Below, piece after piece: positions 51,505 to 60,588 of a stretch of 64,000 nucleotides of DNA. Position 1 is the first letter of the stretch; each line of letters opens with the position of its first letter. This DNA is from Janthinobacterium sp. FW305-129 (lineage in GTDB: Bacteria; Pseudomonadota; Gammaproteobacteria; Burkholderiales; Burkholderiaceae_D). The notes under the pieces are model-generated. The model was not told the DNA's origin and searched no databases. It saw only the letters and a program-made list of their open reading frames with translations. The stretch covers positions 789,815-853,814 of the forward strand of contig NZ_JACYMM010000001.1 in NCBI RefSeq assembly GCF_020858115.1, written 5' to 3'. Position numbers and translations under genes: made by a program.

Positions 51505-54248
51505 GAAACCTTTTGAAACGCCATGCCCAGTTCATCCAACAAAACTTTTGGATCTTTTGTTCCTTTATTTTTTTCCTTTCCAAAAGGACATCTTTCACAC
51601 CATTCTTTTAAAGCATCTGGGGTAATAATCCAAACTAACAAAGTAACAGCCAATCCAATCATATTCAATCGCACAGCCCAAGTCATACAAAATAATCTGT
51701 AAAACAAAAGTTTCTTCCCCGCCCACTGAGCAACTTTCATTTTACTAGCTTTAAGCAATGGGGCGGCATAAGATAAACTCGAAAGCAATCCTAATGTGGC
51801 GGCAAAAAATTGCACAATGGATTTAAAACTGTACATAACCACTAAATTATAATTCTCCTTTTCTGAATTTTCTTGCGCACTTTGAAAATCTTTCAATGCT
51901 GTGTAATATCCTGCTACAGTACTAAATATACCACCATATACTTTCAAATATTGAAATGTCACCGATACCTTGTCGCCAACCAAATGTTTCGCTGCATTGG
52001 CGCCAATATCAAGAATCGCGGCAGTCGTCGAACATATGGCAGCACACAATTCACCCAAGGTTTTTTTATCATCCTTGAATTCCCACGCAATCTTTACCAA
52101 ATTAATAATTTCAAGTGTCGCGACAAGCAACGACAAACGATTTTCTTTCAGCGCTGTAGGACCTTTGGTAGTATCTCCCTTTACCTCCATCCATTTCTTT
52201 TCCAGTGCTGCATATTTGTCGCTTTTTAAATCATTCCCCGATCCGATGAAGCTTTTTGCTGTCGACAAGCGACGTACAATATCGGCTCTGGCCAAACCTT
52301 CCTGCCTTGCCTGAATTTCTATTGCGCCGATGATGCGTCCAGGTTCAACTCCGGCACGCGCCATCATCAAACCTCGGACAGCATATTCAGCGGTGGAATC
52401 TGCGCCCCTCTTCAAAAAAGGTCTGAACAGCAAATCTCCAATTGTCATGAACAAGCGATCAAGCTCAACCACCTTTATGACCTTAATACCCTCGGTAGCA
52501 TCTGCAGCTTTCAGCAAGGTATTTTGCATGGTATTGACCTTTTTGTAGATATCGCAGGCCTTTCTGATATGCACTGCCAAAAAATCCATACTGGCCTTAC
52601 CGACCTCGCTAAAACTCGTTCCGGCTTCTGCCAGCGCAGTATTAAATTGTTCACCAAGCGCTTTTTGATTCAGAGACAGGGCACGCCAAAGAAGATTCGG
52701 CTCATGCGCCTTCATCTCTTTGACCCATTCAGTAATTTTATTCTGTCCTTGAATACTCGAATTCATGCCGTTTATTGCGCTACCAATCTTATCCTCAAAG
52801 GCAACACCATCTTCGATACTTTCCTCATTAAATTCGCTCAAGTAATTAATCAATGATTTTGATTCCAACCACATGATCAGATCATGTGTTCTTTCGTCGA
52901 TAATATTTTTTGCTTCACCCAGCATCGCATCATATTTCTTTCGGAAGTCCTGATAAGCTCCAGGCTCCAGCATCTCCTCATACTTCGCCCAAGACAGTTC
53001 TTTTTCGTTGGCGATCATCGCTGGAGAATTTTCTCTTCGCCTCGCAATAAAGCTGTCCGCATCGGCTTTTACCTTGGCCATCTTGATGCTGCGCGACGGC
53101 TCCGGATAAGCATTTGCATCATTAAGGCGCGCACTAAAACCCATGGTAACCGGCACCTTCTCCCGAGCCCACTGGTCCAACAAATCACATACTTCGGTTT
53201 CACGACTTCTTTGCGGTTCCGCCAGTTTTAATGCCCGATCACGGCGTTCCTGTGTTGAGCTTATTTGAGGAGCGTTATTTCGCGTGTCCTCCTGATGCTG
53301 CTCTTCGTTCGCCACCGCCGTATTTTCCAGAGTTTTTCTGACGCCTTCGATACCTTGCAATGCAGTCAGTTCCAGTTCTCGTTCTTCACTGTATTTTTTT
53401 ATCCAACCTGCAGGTTCATTCCGGAAGCCGTTGAGCTCATGGGTAATGCCAAATGCATCCCACAGGGCGATAATGACAGGAGCATTACCCTTGGTATTTT
53501 TTCCGTCACCGACTGTTTTCATCAATCCAGCCAGTTTTTCGCTTTCACCTTTTCTCAGGTGCAAAGCATGGCAAGTGCTTTCCATTTTCAGTTTTGCAGC
53601 GTTGTAGCTACCATCCACCTTGCTCATTTCACCGAGCGGCAGCCCGTTGAGACTTATGGAGTTGAAATTTTCTTTATACTCAATGACCTTTTCAATATTT
53701 TTCTTGGTAGCGGGAAGGCCGTGTCGATAACCTCCAGCCGTCACCCATGTCGAAGGTAAAAAAGTTTGCATACGCTTGTCGCGCAATTTTTCATCGCTGG
53801 CAAACAAAGTAAAGGTTTCTTTGCTCCAAGCATGGTCTGAAAATGCCAGCCAGACTTTTCCACATTTCTCGGGCTTTTCGATTGATATGATTGAAGCAGG
53901 TATGTTATGCCCGTTGCGTGAACAGGCCGGTTCAACTCTAATTGGCGTGAGGCCGCTGGTGAAATATTGTTTCCATAAGGTCCCTGCCTCAGAGACGCTA
54001 TACACTTCCCATTTGATTTGACTTCCACGTGCATGTTTTTCATAAAAAAGATAGACAAAACCTTTACGCAAGGTGCGCAATGCGTACTTGTGATGCTTGA
54101 GTTTCACATCCGTGACTTTATTTCCTAGCGGATCGGGCAATGTCGCATCAACATCATTTGGCACAACGGCATATCGGACAGGCAGAATAGCCAGTCCGGA
54201 CTTATTGCAGTTTTCGCACTCTGGGTTTTTTGGATTAGTACAAGCCAT
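51501..54248 (-). CDS. VasX/BTH_I2691-like T6SS pore-forming effector
   Basis: 915 aa. N-terminal VasX-type region: PECENCNKSGLAILPVRYAVVP, and YALRTLRKGFVYLFYEK. A long charged helical middle follows. The C-terminus has hydrophobic segments at about 799-830 and 847-876 (IGLAVTLLVWIIT), the arrangement of colicin-like membrane-inserting toxins. AGGAAAA precedes ATG 54248. Encoded after vgrG and a DUF4123 adaptor, 23 bp after the latter, so it should be loaded on that VgrG and delivered to neighbouring cells' membranes. Strongly A+T-rich compared with its vgrG. The immunity candidate overlaps its 3' end. Confidence 0.85.
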   Translation of the reverse strand: MACTNPKNPECENCNKSGLAILPVRYAVVPNDVDATLPDPLGNKVTDVKLKHHKYALRTLRKGFVYLFYEKHARGSQIKWEVYSVSEAGTLWKQYFTSGLTPIRVEPACSRNGHNIPASIISIEKPEKCGKVWLAFSDHAWSKETFTLFASDEKLRDKRMQTFLPSTWVTAGGYRHGLPATKKNIEKVIEYKENFNSISLNGLPLGEMSKVDGSYNAAKLKMESTCHALHLRKGESEKLAGLMKTVGDGKNTKGNAPVIIALWDAFGITHELNGFRNEPAGWIKKYSEERELELTALQGIEGVRKTLENTAVANEEQHQEDTRNNAPQISSTQERRDRALKLAEPQRSRETEVCDLLDQWAREKVPVTMGFSARLNDANAYPEPSRSIKMAKVKADADSFIARRRENSPAMIANEKELSWAKYEEMLEPGAYQDFRKKYDAMLGEAKNIIDERTHDLIMWLESKSLINYLSEFNEESIEDGVAFEDKIGSAINGMNSSIQGQNKITEWVKEMKAHEPNLLWRALSLNQKALGEQFNTALAEAGTSFSEVGKASMDFLAVHIRKACDIYKKVNTMQNTLLKAADATEGIKVIKVVELDRLFMTIGDLLFRPFLKRGADSTAEYAVRGLMMARAGVEPGRIIGAIEIQARQEGLARADIVRRLSTAKSFIGSGNDLKSDKYAALEKKWMEVKGDTTKGPTALKENRLSLLVATLEIINLVKIAWEFKDDKKTLGELCAAICSTTAAILDIGANAAKHLVGDKVSVTFQYLKVYGGIFSTVAGYYTALKDFQSAQENSEKENYNLVVMYSFKSIVQFFAATLGLLSSLSYAAPLLKASKMKVAQWAGKKLLFYRLFCMTWAVRLNMIGLAVTLLVWIITPDALKEWCERCPFGKEKNKGTKDPKVLLDELGMAFQKVS

Positions 54249-54271
54249 AAATTTTCCTGAAGGTCTTTATA

Positions 54272-55207
54272 TTATTTTTTTGAAAAATAATCTTGTAATT
54301 GATCAGCAGGGCATCCAGTCACCTCTTCGAGCGCACCGCCATAAAATTCGCCGGCGCTGGTCATTCTCCACACTGCCTGTAGACGCTGATCATCATGGAA
54401 ACTACTGCCGAGTTGCAAAACATGTAAAGCAAATAATTCACGGTCTTTTCTATCCAAGATGCCATAGTCCGTAGCGCGTGCCAATGCTGAAAAAACCGCC
54501 TGCTCCCATCGCATCGGCCCAGATTCCCCCCACGTTAACCACGCGGCATGAAGCGTGGAATAATCATTCACTTGCGCCCACTGCAATGAATTCAGGATCA
54601 GCCGCTGCTCAGGCGCAACATGGGGCGACAGCGCACGGGTGTCATCCAGACCATGTCGCATCAGGTTTTGCTGCCGGTCAAATGCGATCACACTGCTTGC
54701 CGGCCCCAGCATCTGACGCTGCTGTTCGACAGTCATCGCCGGCCATAACCATTCGCGGACACCCGGGTCATGGAATCTGAGCAATTTTTCCAGGCCTTGA
54801 ACTGAATGAATATGGCAATGGCTGGCCCAATGGCGCGCTATGTTTTCCGGCGCTTCGTCACTGACAACCCATCCAGCGATCGCTTGGCCGTTACCAGCCC
54901 ACAGACTGTCCTTTGTCCAAGATTTCCAGGCAAGTTCGACACTCATTTTGAATAGTTCAGCGCCGGCATATTCATCCAGCGCCAGCTCGATCAGATATGG
55001 CGCGAACTGCTGATCGAAACGGGGATGTGCAATGGGCACGACTATTTTTCGTTGCTGCACGATCGCATACGAAGAAAACGGATCTCCTTGTGCAGGATTT
55101 ACCCATAACAAACATCGGTCATTTGCCGTTTCATGAAATTGTTTATGGAGCAGTTGGAGTGGTGCTTCCCATGCTTGGCTGACAATAACCTCGACCGTCG
55201 ATTCCAT
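54272..55207 (-). CDS. DUF4123 T6SS effector adaptor (Tap/TEC)
   Basis: 311 aa. DUF4123 domain in the N-terminal half (CLLWVNPAQGDPF, RFDQQFAPYLIELAL, GWVVSDEAPENIARHW) with a helical C-terminal part (LNSLQWAQVNDYSTLHAAWL). DUF4123 proteins bind an effector and hand it to VgrG. Located 14 bp after vgrG and 23 bp before the VasX-like effector, matching that role. GGGGAA precedes ATG 55207. Confidence 0.87.
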   Translation of the reverse strand: MESTVEVIVSQAWEAPLQLLHKQFHETANDRCLLWVNPAQGDPFSSYAIVQQRKIVVPIAHPRFDQQFAPYLIELALDEYAGAELFKMSVELAWKSWTKDSLWAGNGQAIAGWVVSDEAPENIARHWASHCHIHSVQGLEKLLRFHDPGVREWLWPAMTVEQQRQMLGPASSVIAFDRQQNLMRHGLDDTRALSPHVAPEQRLILNSLQWAQVNDYSTLHAAWLTWGESGPMRWEQAVFSALARATDYGILDRKDRELFALHVLQLGSSFHDDQRLQAVWRMTSAGEFYGGALEEVTGCPADQLQDYFSKK

Positions 55208-55221
55208 ACAAATTCCCCGAG

Positions 55222-58035
55222 CTACAATGTTTGTGATCCGGCCTGAGTGGCGCTGGCATTCTTACTTGCTTGTTCGCACCCCTTGAGGTCACCCACCGGC
55301 AATTGCTTTACCGCGCTACTGCTCGCCGGCCCCGTGAACTCCTTCATGCCGGCCTTGAATTCCATCTTGCCGGGCCCATGAATCTCGATATTGCCGCCTT
55401 CGAGCTTGATGTAGGCGCCCTGCACCGTCAGCAGCACATGCTGCTTGCCGCTCACGTTGACGCTCTTGCTGACGCTGGCCACGGTCACGGCCTTGTCTGC
55501 GGTTAATTTTGTTTCATCGGACTGGCTCTGGCTGCTGACCTTGCCGCTGGCGGCGTGCAGGCGGATGCCCGTTTCCTGGTTCGGTTTGTCGGCCTTGCTG
55601 GCCTTGCCGTAGGTAAACAGGCTGATGCCGGAACTGATTGCATGAAAATGGTTGCCTTGTGCGCCGAAGTTGATGTCCTGCCCTGCCGCGATGCTGCTGG
55701 TATTGCCGGCGGCAAAGAGCACATTGAGCGGCGTGGTGGCGGCGATGCCAGCCGGACTGGACAATTGCAGCTGCGGCGCGCCATAGGCCGTCGCCTGGCC
55801 GTCGCCCGTGCCCGCCGCGCCCTTGAGCATTTCTATGCTGTGCGCCAATTGTTTCAGCGCCGGCAAGGTGTCGGGCGCCGCTTCGGCCTGCCCTTGGCCA
55901 CCTTTCAGCCCCGCATTGTGCTTTTGCGCCGTTTCCGCAAGCGAAGTCAGCAGGGCCAGGCTCTGTTCGATCTGGTCCGTCGCCTCCTTGCTATCCATCT
56001 GCGTGCCGCTGGCGTTGCTGCGCCCGTCGGTCGACAACAGCAACCCCTGCCCTGCGCGAAGCGCGGCGCTGTGCCCGGTTTTCAGTTCGGCGCCGAAGCC
56101 GGCGGCGGCCAGCCGCTGGTTGTCCGTCTGATGGCGCAAATGTCCCATGTTCAGCTCGGCAGTGCCCTGGTGTGCGCCGGCATGGCGCTGCAGGGCCACG
56201 CGCGGCTGGCCGGGGCTGTCGTCGAACACCAGCTGGCTGTACGCCGCGCCGCCCTGCTGGCTGGACTGCATGGCCTGGCTCTTGATGCCGGACAACGCGG
56301 CCGGATGGGCATGCGCGCCCGCTTCGCCGGGAAACCAGGCCGGCGCGTTGCCGGTGGCCGGTCCCGCGCCATGGCTCACGCGGTTATTCTGTGCATCGGC
56401 CGTGCCCTGGCCGTTGTAGACGGCGCCGATGACGACCGGCCGGTCGATATTGCCTTCCAGAAAATCGATCAATACTTCCTGGCCGATGCGCGGCAGTGCA
56501 TGGCCGCCCCAGTTGGCGCCCGCCACCGGCGCCATGGTGGAAGCGACGCGTACCCAGATGCCGGCACTGTCGTCGCCCGGCGCGCCCGTATGCCCTCCGC
56601 CTTGCGGATGGTCAAGGCGGCTGTGGCTCATGACGCCGCGCTGCCAGTGAAATTGCACCTTGATGCGGTGGTCGCGGTCTGTGTGAATCACGGCGCCGGC
56701 CGGCCCCACCACGACGGCCGTCTGCTGGCCATGCACGGTCGGGCGCGGATGCAGCAAATGGCCATGCTGGTCCTTGCCGCTGGCGCGATAAGCAATATTG
56801 CTGCGGATGGCATCGATGCGGTTGCGATACAGGGGCCGCTCGGCAATGGCGCCCAACAGCGCCGGCATACGGTGCAGGCTGCCCGCTTGCTCCTTGCGGA
56901 TGGCCGCATCGAGCAAACCCGTCTTGAGCGTTTGCACAATGGATGACTGCAAATCCGCACTCAAGTTGTTGTGCATCAAGTGGACCGTGCGCACGACCAG
57001 GAAAGTGCGTTCGTCGTCACCGCCGGCCTCGTCGAACACCGGCTGTCCCTGCAAGACAAACGTGGTGCCCGGCGACAAGGTACGCACGGTACCGGCCGCC
57101 ACGTGGATCTCCTTCCCCGCTTCCAGCGCCTGCAACTGGTTGCGCGCGATGCGCTGACCCTGCTCGCGCGAAGCGTAGGCATAGGCGCCGGGCGCGTCGC
57201 GGCTGAGCAGCTCCACGCCCTGCGCCCCGCCCGCCTCTGCCGCCGCGCTGGCGACACGCTGGTCGAGCGAGCGGTAATCCCAGCTGCCCATTTCGATGGC
57301 ATTGGTCTGCTGGCGCAATTCGGTGCGCCAGCGGTCGATGCTGTCGACCTTCATGACGGCGCCCGGCTGCGTGAAGTTGATGCTGCTCTGGGCATTCGGC
57401 TTGAACGCGCCGTTATGGTCCGCGATCACCAGGCAGTGGCTGCCCAGGCTGGGGCTGCCGGGATCGCCGCCGTGTTCATAGTAATAAAACAGCCCTTCCT
57501 CGTGCATCAGGCGCTGCGCGTAAGCCCAGTCGCTTTCCTGGTACTGGGTACTCAGGCTGCGCTTCGGGTATGCCGCGCGGTCGAGAATATCGAAACGCCA
57601 GGCCGGCGCCAGTTTGCCCTGCGCCTGATAGGCGGCAAACAGCGCGTCGAGGATGTCGAAGACCGTCATGTCCTGGAACACGCGGCTGTCGCGGCCGTGG
57701 GCAAGAAACGCGCTCCAGGGTTCCAGGGTCAGGTGATAGCGCGCCATGCCGCCGTTCGCGCCGACCAGTTCAACGGCGGTGATATGGCCGTGGAACGGGC
57801 GCAGCGCGTCGGCGCTGGTGGAGGTCAGCAATTGCAGCAAGGCCGGCTGGCCGATCAGGGTGCGCAAGGAAATGGTGGCGTCCGTCGACAGGGCCGCGAT
57901 CTGGAACACGAAGCCCGTGCTCAAGCCTTCCTCGCCGCGCACGCATTCGGCCAGCAGGCGGTCGGCGCCGAGGGGCGTGGTCAGCTGTAGCAATCTGCTG
58001 GCTTGCGTGAAACTGGCGGGCAAGGACATCGACAT
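55222..58035 (-). CDS. vgrG: VgrG, T6SS spike protein
   Basis: 937 aa. gp27-like N-terminal part (RFDILDRAAYPKRSLSTQYQESDWAYAQRLMHEEGLFYYYEH signature region at about residues 145-190), gp5-like OB domain (HRIKVQFHW, IWVRVASTMAPVAGANWG, GQEVLIDFLEGNIDRPVVIG), then a long DUF2345 repeat extension ending LTVQGAYIKLEGGNIEIHGPG. Forms the trimeric spike tip of the T6SS. G+C-rich like the chromosome core, in contrast to the cargo genes around it. First gene of the vgrG-DUF4123-VasX operon; 216 bp upstream are free of genes and should hold its promoter. Confidence 0.93.
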   Translation of the reverse strand: MSMSLPASFTQASRLLQLTTPLGADRLLAECVRGEEGLSTGFVFQIAALSTDATISLRTLIGQPALLQLLTSTSADALRPFHGHITAVELVGANGGMARYHLTLEPWSAFLAHGRDSRVFQDMTVFDILDALFAAYQAQGKLAPAWRFDILDRAAYPKRSLSTQYQESDWAYAQRLMHEEGLFYYYEHGGDPGSPSLGSHCLVIADHNGAFKPNAQSSINFTQPGAVMKVDSIDRWRTELRQQTNAIEMGSWDYRSLDQRVASAAAEAGGAQGVELLSRDAPGAYAYASREQGQRIARNQLQALEAGKEIHVAAGTVRTLSPGTTFVLQGQPVFDEAGGDDERTFLVVRTVHLMHNNLSADLQSSIVQTLKTGLLDAAIRKEQAGSLHRMPALLGAIAERPLYRNRIDAIRSNIAYRASGKDQHGHLLHPRPTVHGQQTAVVVGPAGAVIHTDRDHRIKVQFHWQRGVMSHSRLDHPQGGGHTGAPGDDSAGIWVRVASTMAPVAGANWGGHALPRIGQEVLIDFLEGNIDRPVVIGAVYNGQGTADAQNNRVSHGAGPATGNAPAWFPGEAGAHAHPAALSGIKSQAMQSSQQGGAAYSQLVFDDSPGQPRVALQRHAGAHQGTAELNMGHLRHQTDNQRLAAAGFGAELKTGHSAALRAGQGLLLSTDGRSNASGTQMDSKEATDQIEQSLALLTSLAETAQKHNAGLKGGQGQAEAAPDTLPALKQLAHSIEMLKGAAGTGDGQATAYGAPQLQLSSPAGIAATTPLNVLFAAGNTSSIAAGQDINFGAQGNHFHAISSGISLFTYGKASKADKPNQETGIRLHAASGKVSSQSQSDETKLTADKAVTVASVSKSVNVSGKQHVLLTVQGAYIKLEGGNIEIHGPGKMEFKAGMKEFTGPASSSAVKQLPVGDLKGCEQASKNASATQAGSQTL

Positions 58036-58251
58036 CCGGAAACTCCATCACGCGGCTTCCCGCACAAAATTAGTAAATAAGCACTTTTATCAAAGCCATT
58101 ACACCCTAGAAATTTCGTTATAGCAAGAGTGATTCGATTGAAATCGGGACTGCGGCAATCATTGGTTCAAAGCTGTGGCCAAAGCACGCGCCCAGCAGAA
58201 TTTTTAGCTCTGGTAACAACCAGGACTCATGAGTCCTACCTGCAACAACAA

Positions 58252-58869
58252 TCAATAATCCTCGACTTTGGTAAATTCTATTCCATTGACTTTACCGGAT
58301 TTAAATATATTCAAAATTGATTCATGACATACGATAAAAGCATTCAAAGCGCCGCCCATTTTGAACAGCAAACGCTTGGATTGCGGAATTGAATTCAACA
58401 ACTCTTCATCAAAACAGAAGTCAAATACCTCATAAAGCTCAAATCCACCCAGACTTACAGGTCCGGCATCTTTGAAATAATTAGATTTAACCCTGCTCCA
58501 ACAATCGAATCTTTCCGTAAAAGTCATATACCAGTAATCTTCATGCCATTGTCCATCATCATGAATATAAACCGATGGATGCATATGAAGATGCGGAATA
58601 TCAAGTTCAAGAAGTTCCTCCCGCATGCTGCTGGTTACAAGCAAATCCGTCCCGCTAAACAATATGGATGGTACTTTTTTCAACGATGGAATGCCTCGCT
58701 TTTCATTATATTCCCTTCCGCCATTAAAGAATACAAATGGAGGAGAGCCGATTGGAAACTCTTCAAAATTATAATTTCTATCAGATGTATTATCATCTGG
58801 AGACAGTGAAGGAACTCGTTCATCTTCCATCTCACTTAAAAAATAATATTGCTGTTCATATTTCTTCAT
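58252..58869 (-). CDS. imm11 (DUF1629)-like immunity protein, copy A
   Basis: 205 aa, ATG start with AGGGAA upstream. Member of a four-copy array. Conserved core HLHMHPSVYIHDDG (93-106), EDYWYMTF, and LFKMGGALNAFIVCHESIL (168-186); variable parts at residues 10-32 and 125-150. This pattern matches imm11/DUF1629 proteins found beside polymorphic toxins. A decayed AHH-toxin tail lies just upstream. Its C-terminal half is nearly identical to copy D. It should bind and neutralise an AHH nuclease variant in the cytoplasm; the pairing is inferred from position. Confidence 0.78.
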   Translation of the reverse strand: MKKYEQQYYFLSEMEDERVPSLSPDDNTSDRNYNFEEFPIGSPPFVFFNGGREYNEKRGIPSLKKVPSILFSGTDLLVTSSMREELLELDIPHLHMHPSVYIHDDGQWHEDYWYMTFTERFDCWSRVKSNYFKDAGPVSLGGFELYEVFDFCFDEELLNSIPQSKRLLFKMGGALNAFIVCHESILNIFKSGKVNGIEFTKVEDY

Positions 58870-58874
58870 TGCAT

Positions 58875-59157
58875 TTCCCTATTTTGAAATTGGAATCGTC
58901 GATCTTTTGCAATTTATATTTCACTTGTTTTAGTTTCGCTTCTTTTTGACCATGCACCTCATATGTCTTTTTATTATTTCATTTCTTACTGAATCCACCC
59001 ATCGCAAGCCTGAAAATTCAAAATGGGAATTTTCAGCAATTCTTGCGAGAGCTGCCTTATTAGGAATACTCTTTATCACATCCAATATGCCACTCGAACT
59101 TTCAGCTCTCCGGACAACCGCAACATACGCTCCTCGCCGAGCATCAATAATCTTCAA
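58875..59157 (-). pseudogene. Truncated, frameshifted AHH-toxin tail
   Basis: A 75-codon frame (59157-58930) contains ILDVIKSIPNKAALARIAEN and VDSVRNE, aligning with residues 148-185 of the AHH toxin (ILAMIQNKPNKAPLTRIAKN, GCGSVDS). Beyond its stop, the DNA to about 58875 still matches the toxin gene's last bases in another frame. The nuclease core is missing, so this is the end of an older toxin left in front of immunity copy A. Its first codons overlap the end of copy B. Confidence 0.65.
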
Positions 59158-59761
59158 CTTTTATGAATTTGATGCCATGCACATCGCCCAATTTAAATAT
59201 ATCCAATATAGATTCATGGCATACAATAAGAGCATTTAATGCTCCACCCATTTTGAACAGCAGACGCTCGGATTGCGGCATCGAGTTCAACAACTCCTCA
59301 TCAAAACAAAATTTATAAACTAGAAAAAATTCAAATCCACCCAGTCGTATGGGTTGAATTTCATCTTCATAATCAGATTTCTCCCTGCTCCAACAATCCA
59401 ATCTTTCTACAAAGGTCATATACCAATAGTCTTCGTGCCACTGCCCATCATCGTGGATATAAACTGAAGGATGCATATGAAGATGGGGAATATTCAGCTC
59501 AAGAAGTACCTCTCTCATACTGCCAGGCACAAGCAAATTCGTTCCATCAAACAATATGGCCGGAACATTTTTCAATAATGGAATCCCATTCTTTTCGTTA
59601 TATTCTCTCCCGGCGTTAAAAAACATAAAAGGAGGCGAGCCGATTGGAAATTCCTCGAAATCATAATTTTTATCTGACGTGTCATCATCCGCAGAAACTG
59701 AAGGAATCCTTTCATCATCTGCAACTCTCAAAAAGTAATATTGCTGTTCATATTTCTTCAC
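59144..59761 (-). CDS. imm11 (DUF1629)-like immunity protein, copy B
   Basis: 205 aa with GTG start; GGGAAGG upstream. Conserved core as in the other copies, with its own variable patch (EKSDYEDEIQPIRLGGFEFF at 127-146). Residues 32-60 match copy D, while the C-terminal half differs. Twelve codons of toxin tail precede it. Expected to neutralise a toxin variant no longer present here. Confidence 0.78.
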   Translation of the reverse strand: MKKYEQQYYFLRVADDERIPSVSADDDTSDKNYDFEEFPIGSPPFMFFNAGREYNEKNGIPLLKNVPAILFDGTNLLVPGSMREVLLELNIPHLHMHPSVYIHDDGQWHEDYWYMTFVERLDCWSREKSDYEDEIQPIRLGGFEFFLVYKFCFDEELLNSMPQSERLLFKMGGALNALIVCHESILDIFKLGDVHGIKFIKVEDY

Positions 59762-59800
59762 ATTACCTTCCCATCATGAAAATATAGCTTTCGACTTTTT
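59762..59800 (-). pseudogene. AHH-toxin tail remnant before immunity copy B
   Basis: The 39 bp before copy B correspond base for base, with a few changes, to the last codons of the AHH toxin gene and read KVESYIFMMGR-stop against KVKSYIFMTGR-stop. The GGGAAGG inside it is the ribosome-binding site of copy B. The rest of the gap to 59877 is not assigned. Confidence 0.6.
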
Positions 59801-59877
59801 ATAGCCAATTAATCTACCTGGCCGTATAGATTGATCTTGGTTTCCATGCTCGCCCCCTGAATTTATTACCCCATGAA

Positions 59878-60498
59878 TTAATAATCTTCCACCTTTACAA
59901 ATCTTACACCATCGCCATCTCCTGATTTAAATATTTTCAAAATTGACTCATGGCAAACAATAAAAGCATTCACCGCACCGCCCATCTTAAAAAGCAAGCG
60001 CTGAGATAGAGGTATCGAATTCAACAGCTTTTCATCAAAGTGAAATTTATAAACTTCAAAAAGATCAAATCCACCAAGCTGTATAGGTTCATCCTCATTA
60101 TCATATTCGGATTCTCCCCTACTCCAACAATCGAATCTTTGCACAAATGTCATGTACCAATAATCCTCATGCCATTTTCCGTCGTCATGAATGTAAACCG
60201 ATGGATGCATATGAAGATGTGGAATATCCAGCTCAAGAAGTGCCTCCCGCATGCTACTACTCACAAGTAAATTCGTTCCATCAAACAATATGGACGGAAT
60301 CCTTTGCGTAGATGGAATATTTCTTTTTTCACCATACTCTCTTCCCGCATTTAAAAAAAAGAACGGGGAGGCAGCGGCTGGAAACTCTTCGAAATCATAG
60401 TTTTTATCTGAGGTGTTATCATCAGGACATAGGGAAGGAAGGCTTTCATTTTCTTTTGCCTTTCTTAAAAAATAATATTGCTGCTCATATTTTTTCAA
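59878..60498 (-). CDS. imm11 (DUF1629)-like immunity protein, copy C
   Basis: 206 aa starting at TTG 60498 with TGGGAA upstream; no ATG or GTG is available at that place. The most divergent copy: one extra residue near position 15, AAASPFFFLNAGREYGEK instead of IGSPPF..., and ESEYDNEDEPIQLGGFDLF in the variable patch. Conserved core intact. The 90 bp between it and copy D show only faint similarity to the toxin end, mainly in the last 30 bp. Confidence 0.76.
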   Translation of the reverse strand: MKKYEQQYYFLRKAKENESLPSLCPDDNTSDKNYDFEEFPAAASPFFFLNAGREYGEKRNIPSTQRIPSILFDGTNLLVSSSMREALLELDIPHLHMHPSVYIHDDGKWHEDYWYMTFVQRFDCWSRGESEYDNEDEPIQLGGFDLFEVYKFHFDEKLLNSIPLSQRLLFKMGGAVNAFIVCHESILKIFKSGDGDGVRFVKVEDY

Positions 60499-60588
60499 TT
60501 AATTTCCCAGCTCTTAAAATGCAATAATTAGTTTTTGAAATAAATTTTTCACCAATTTACTCCTTTGCATTTCATTAAAATAACCCCA

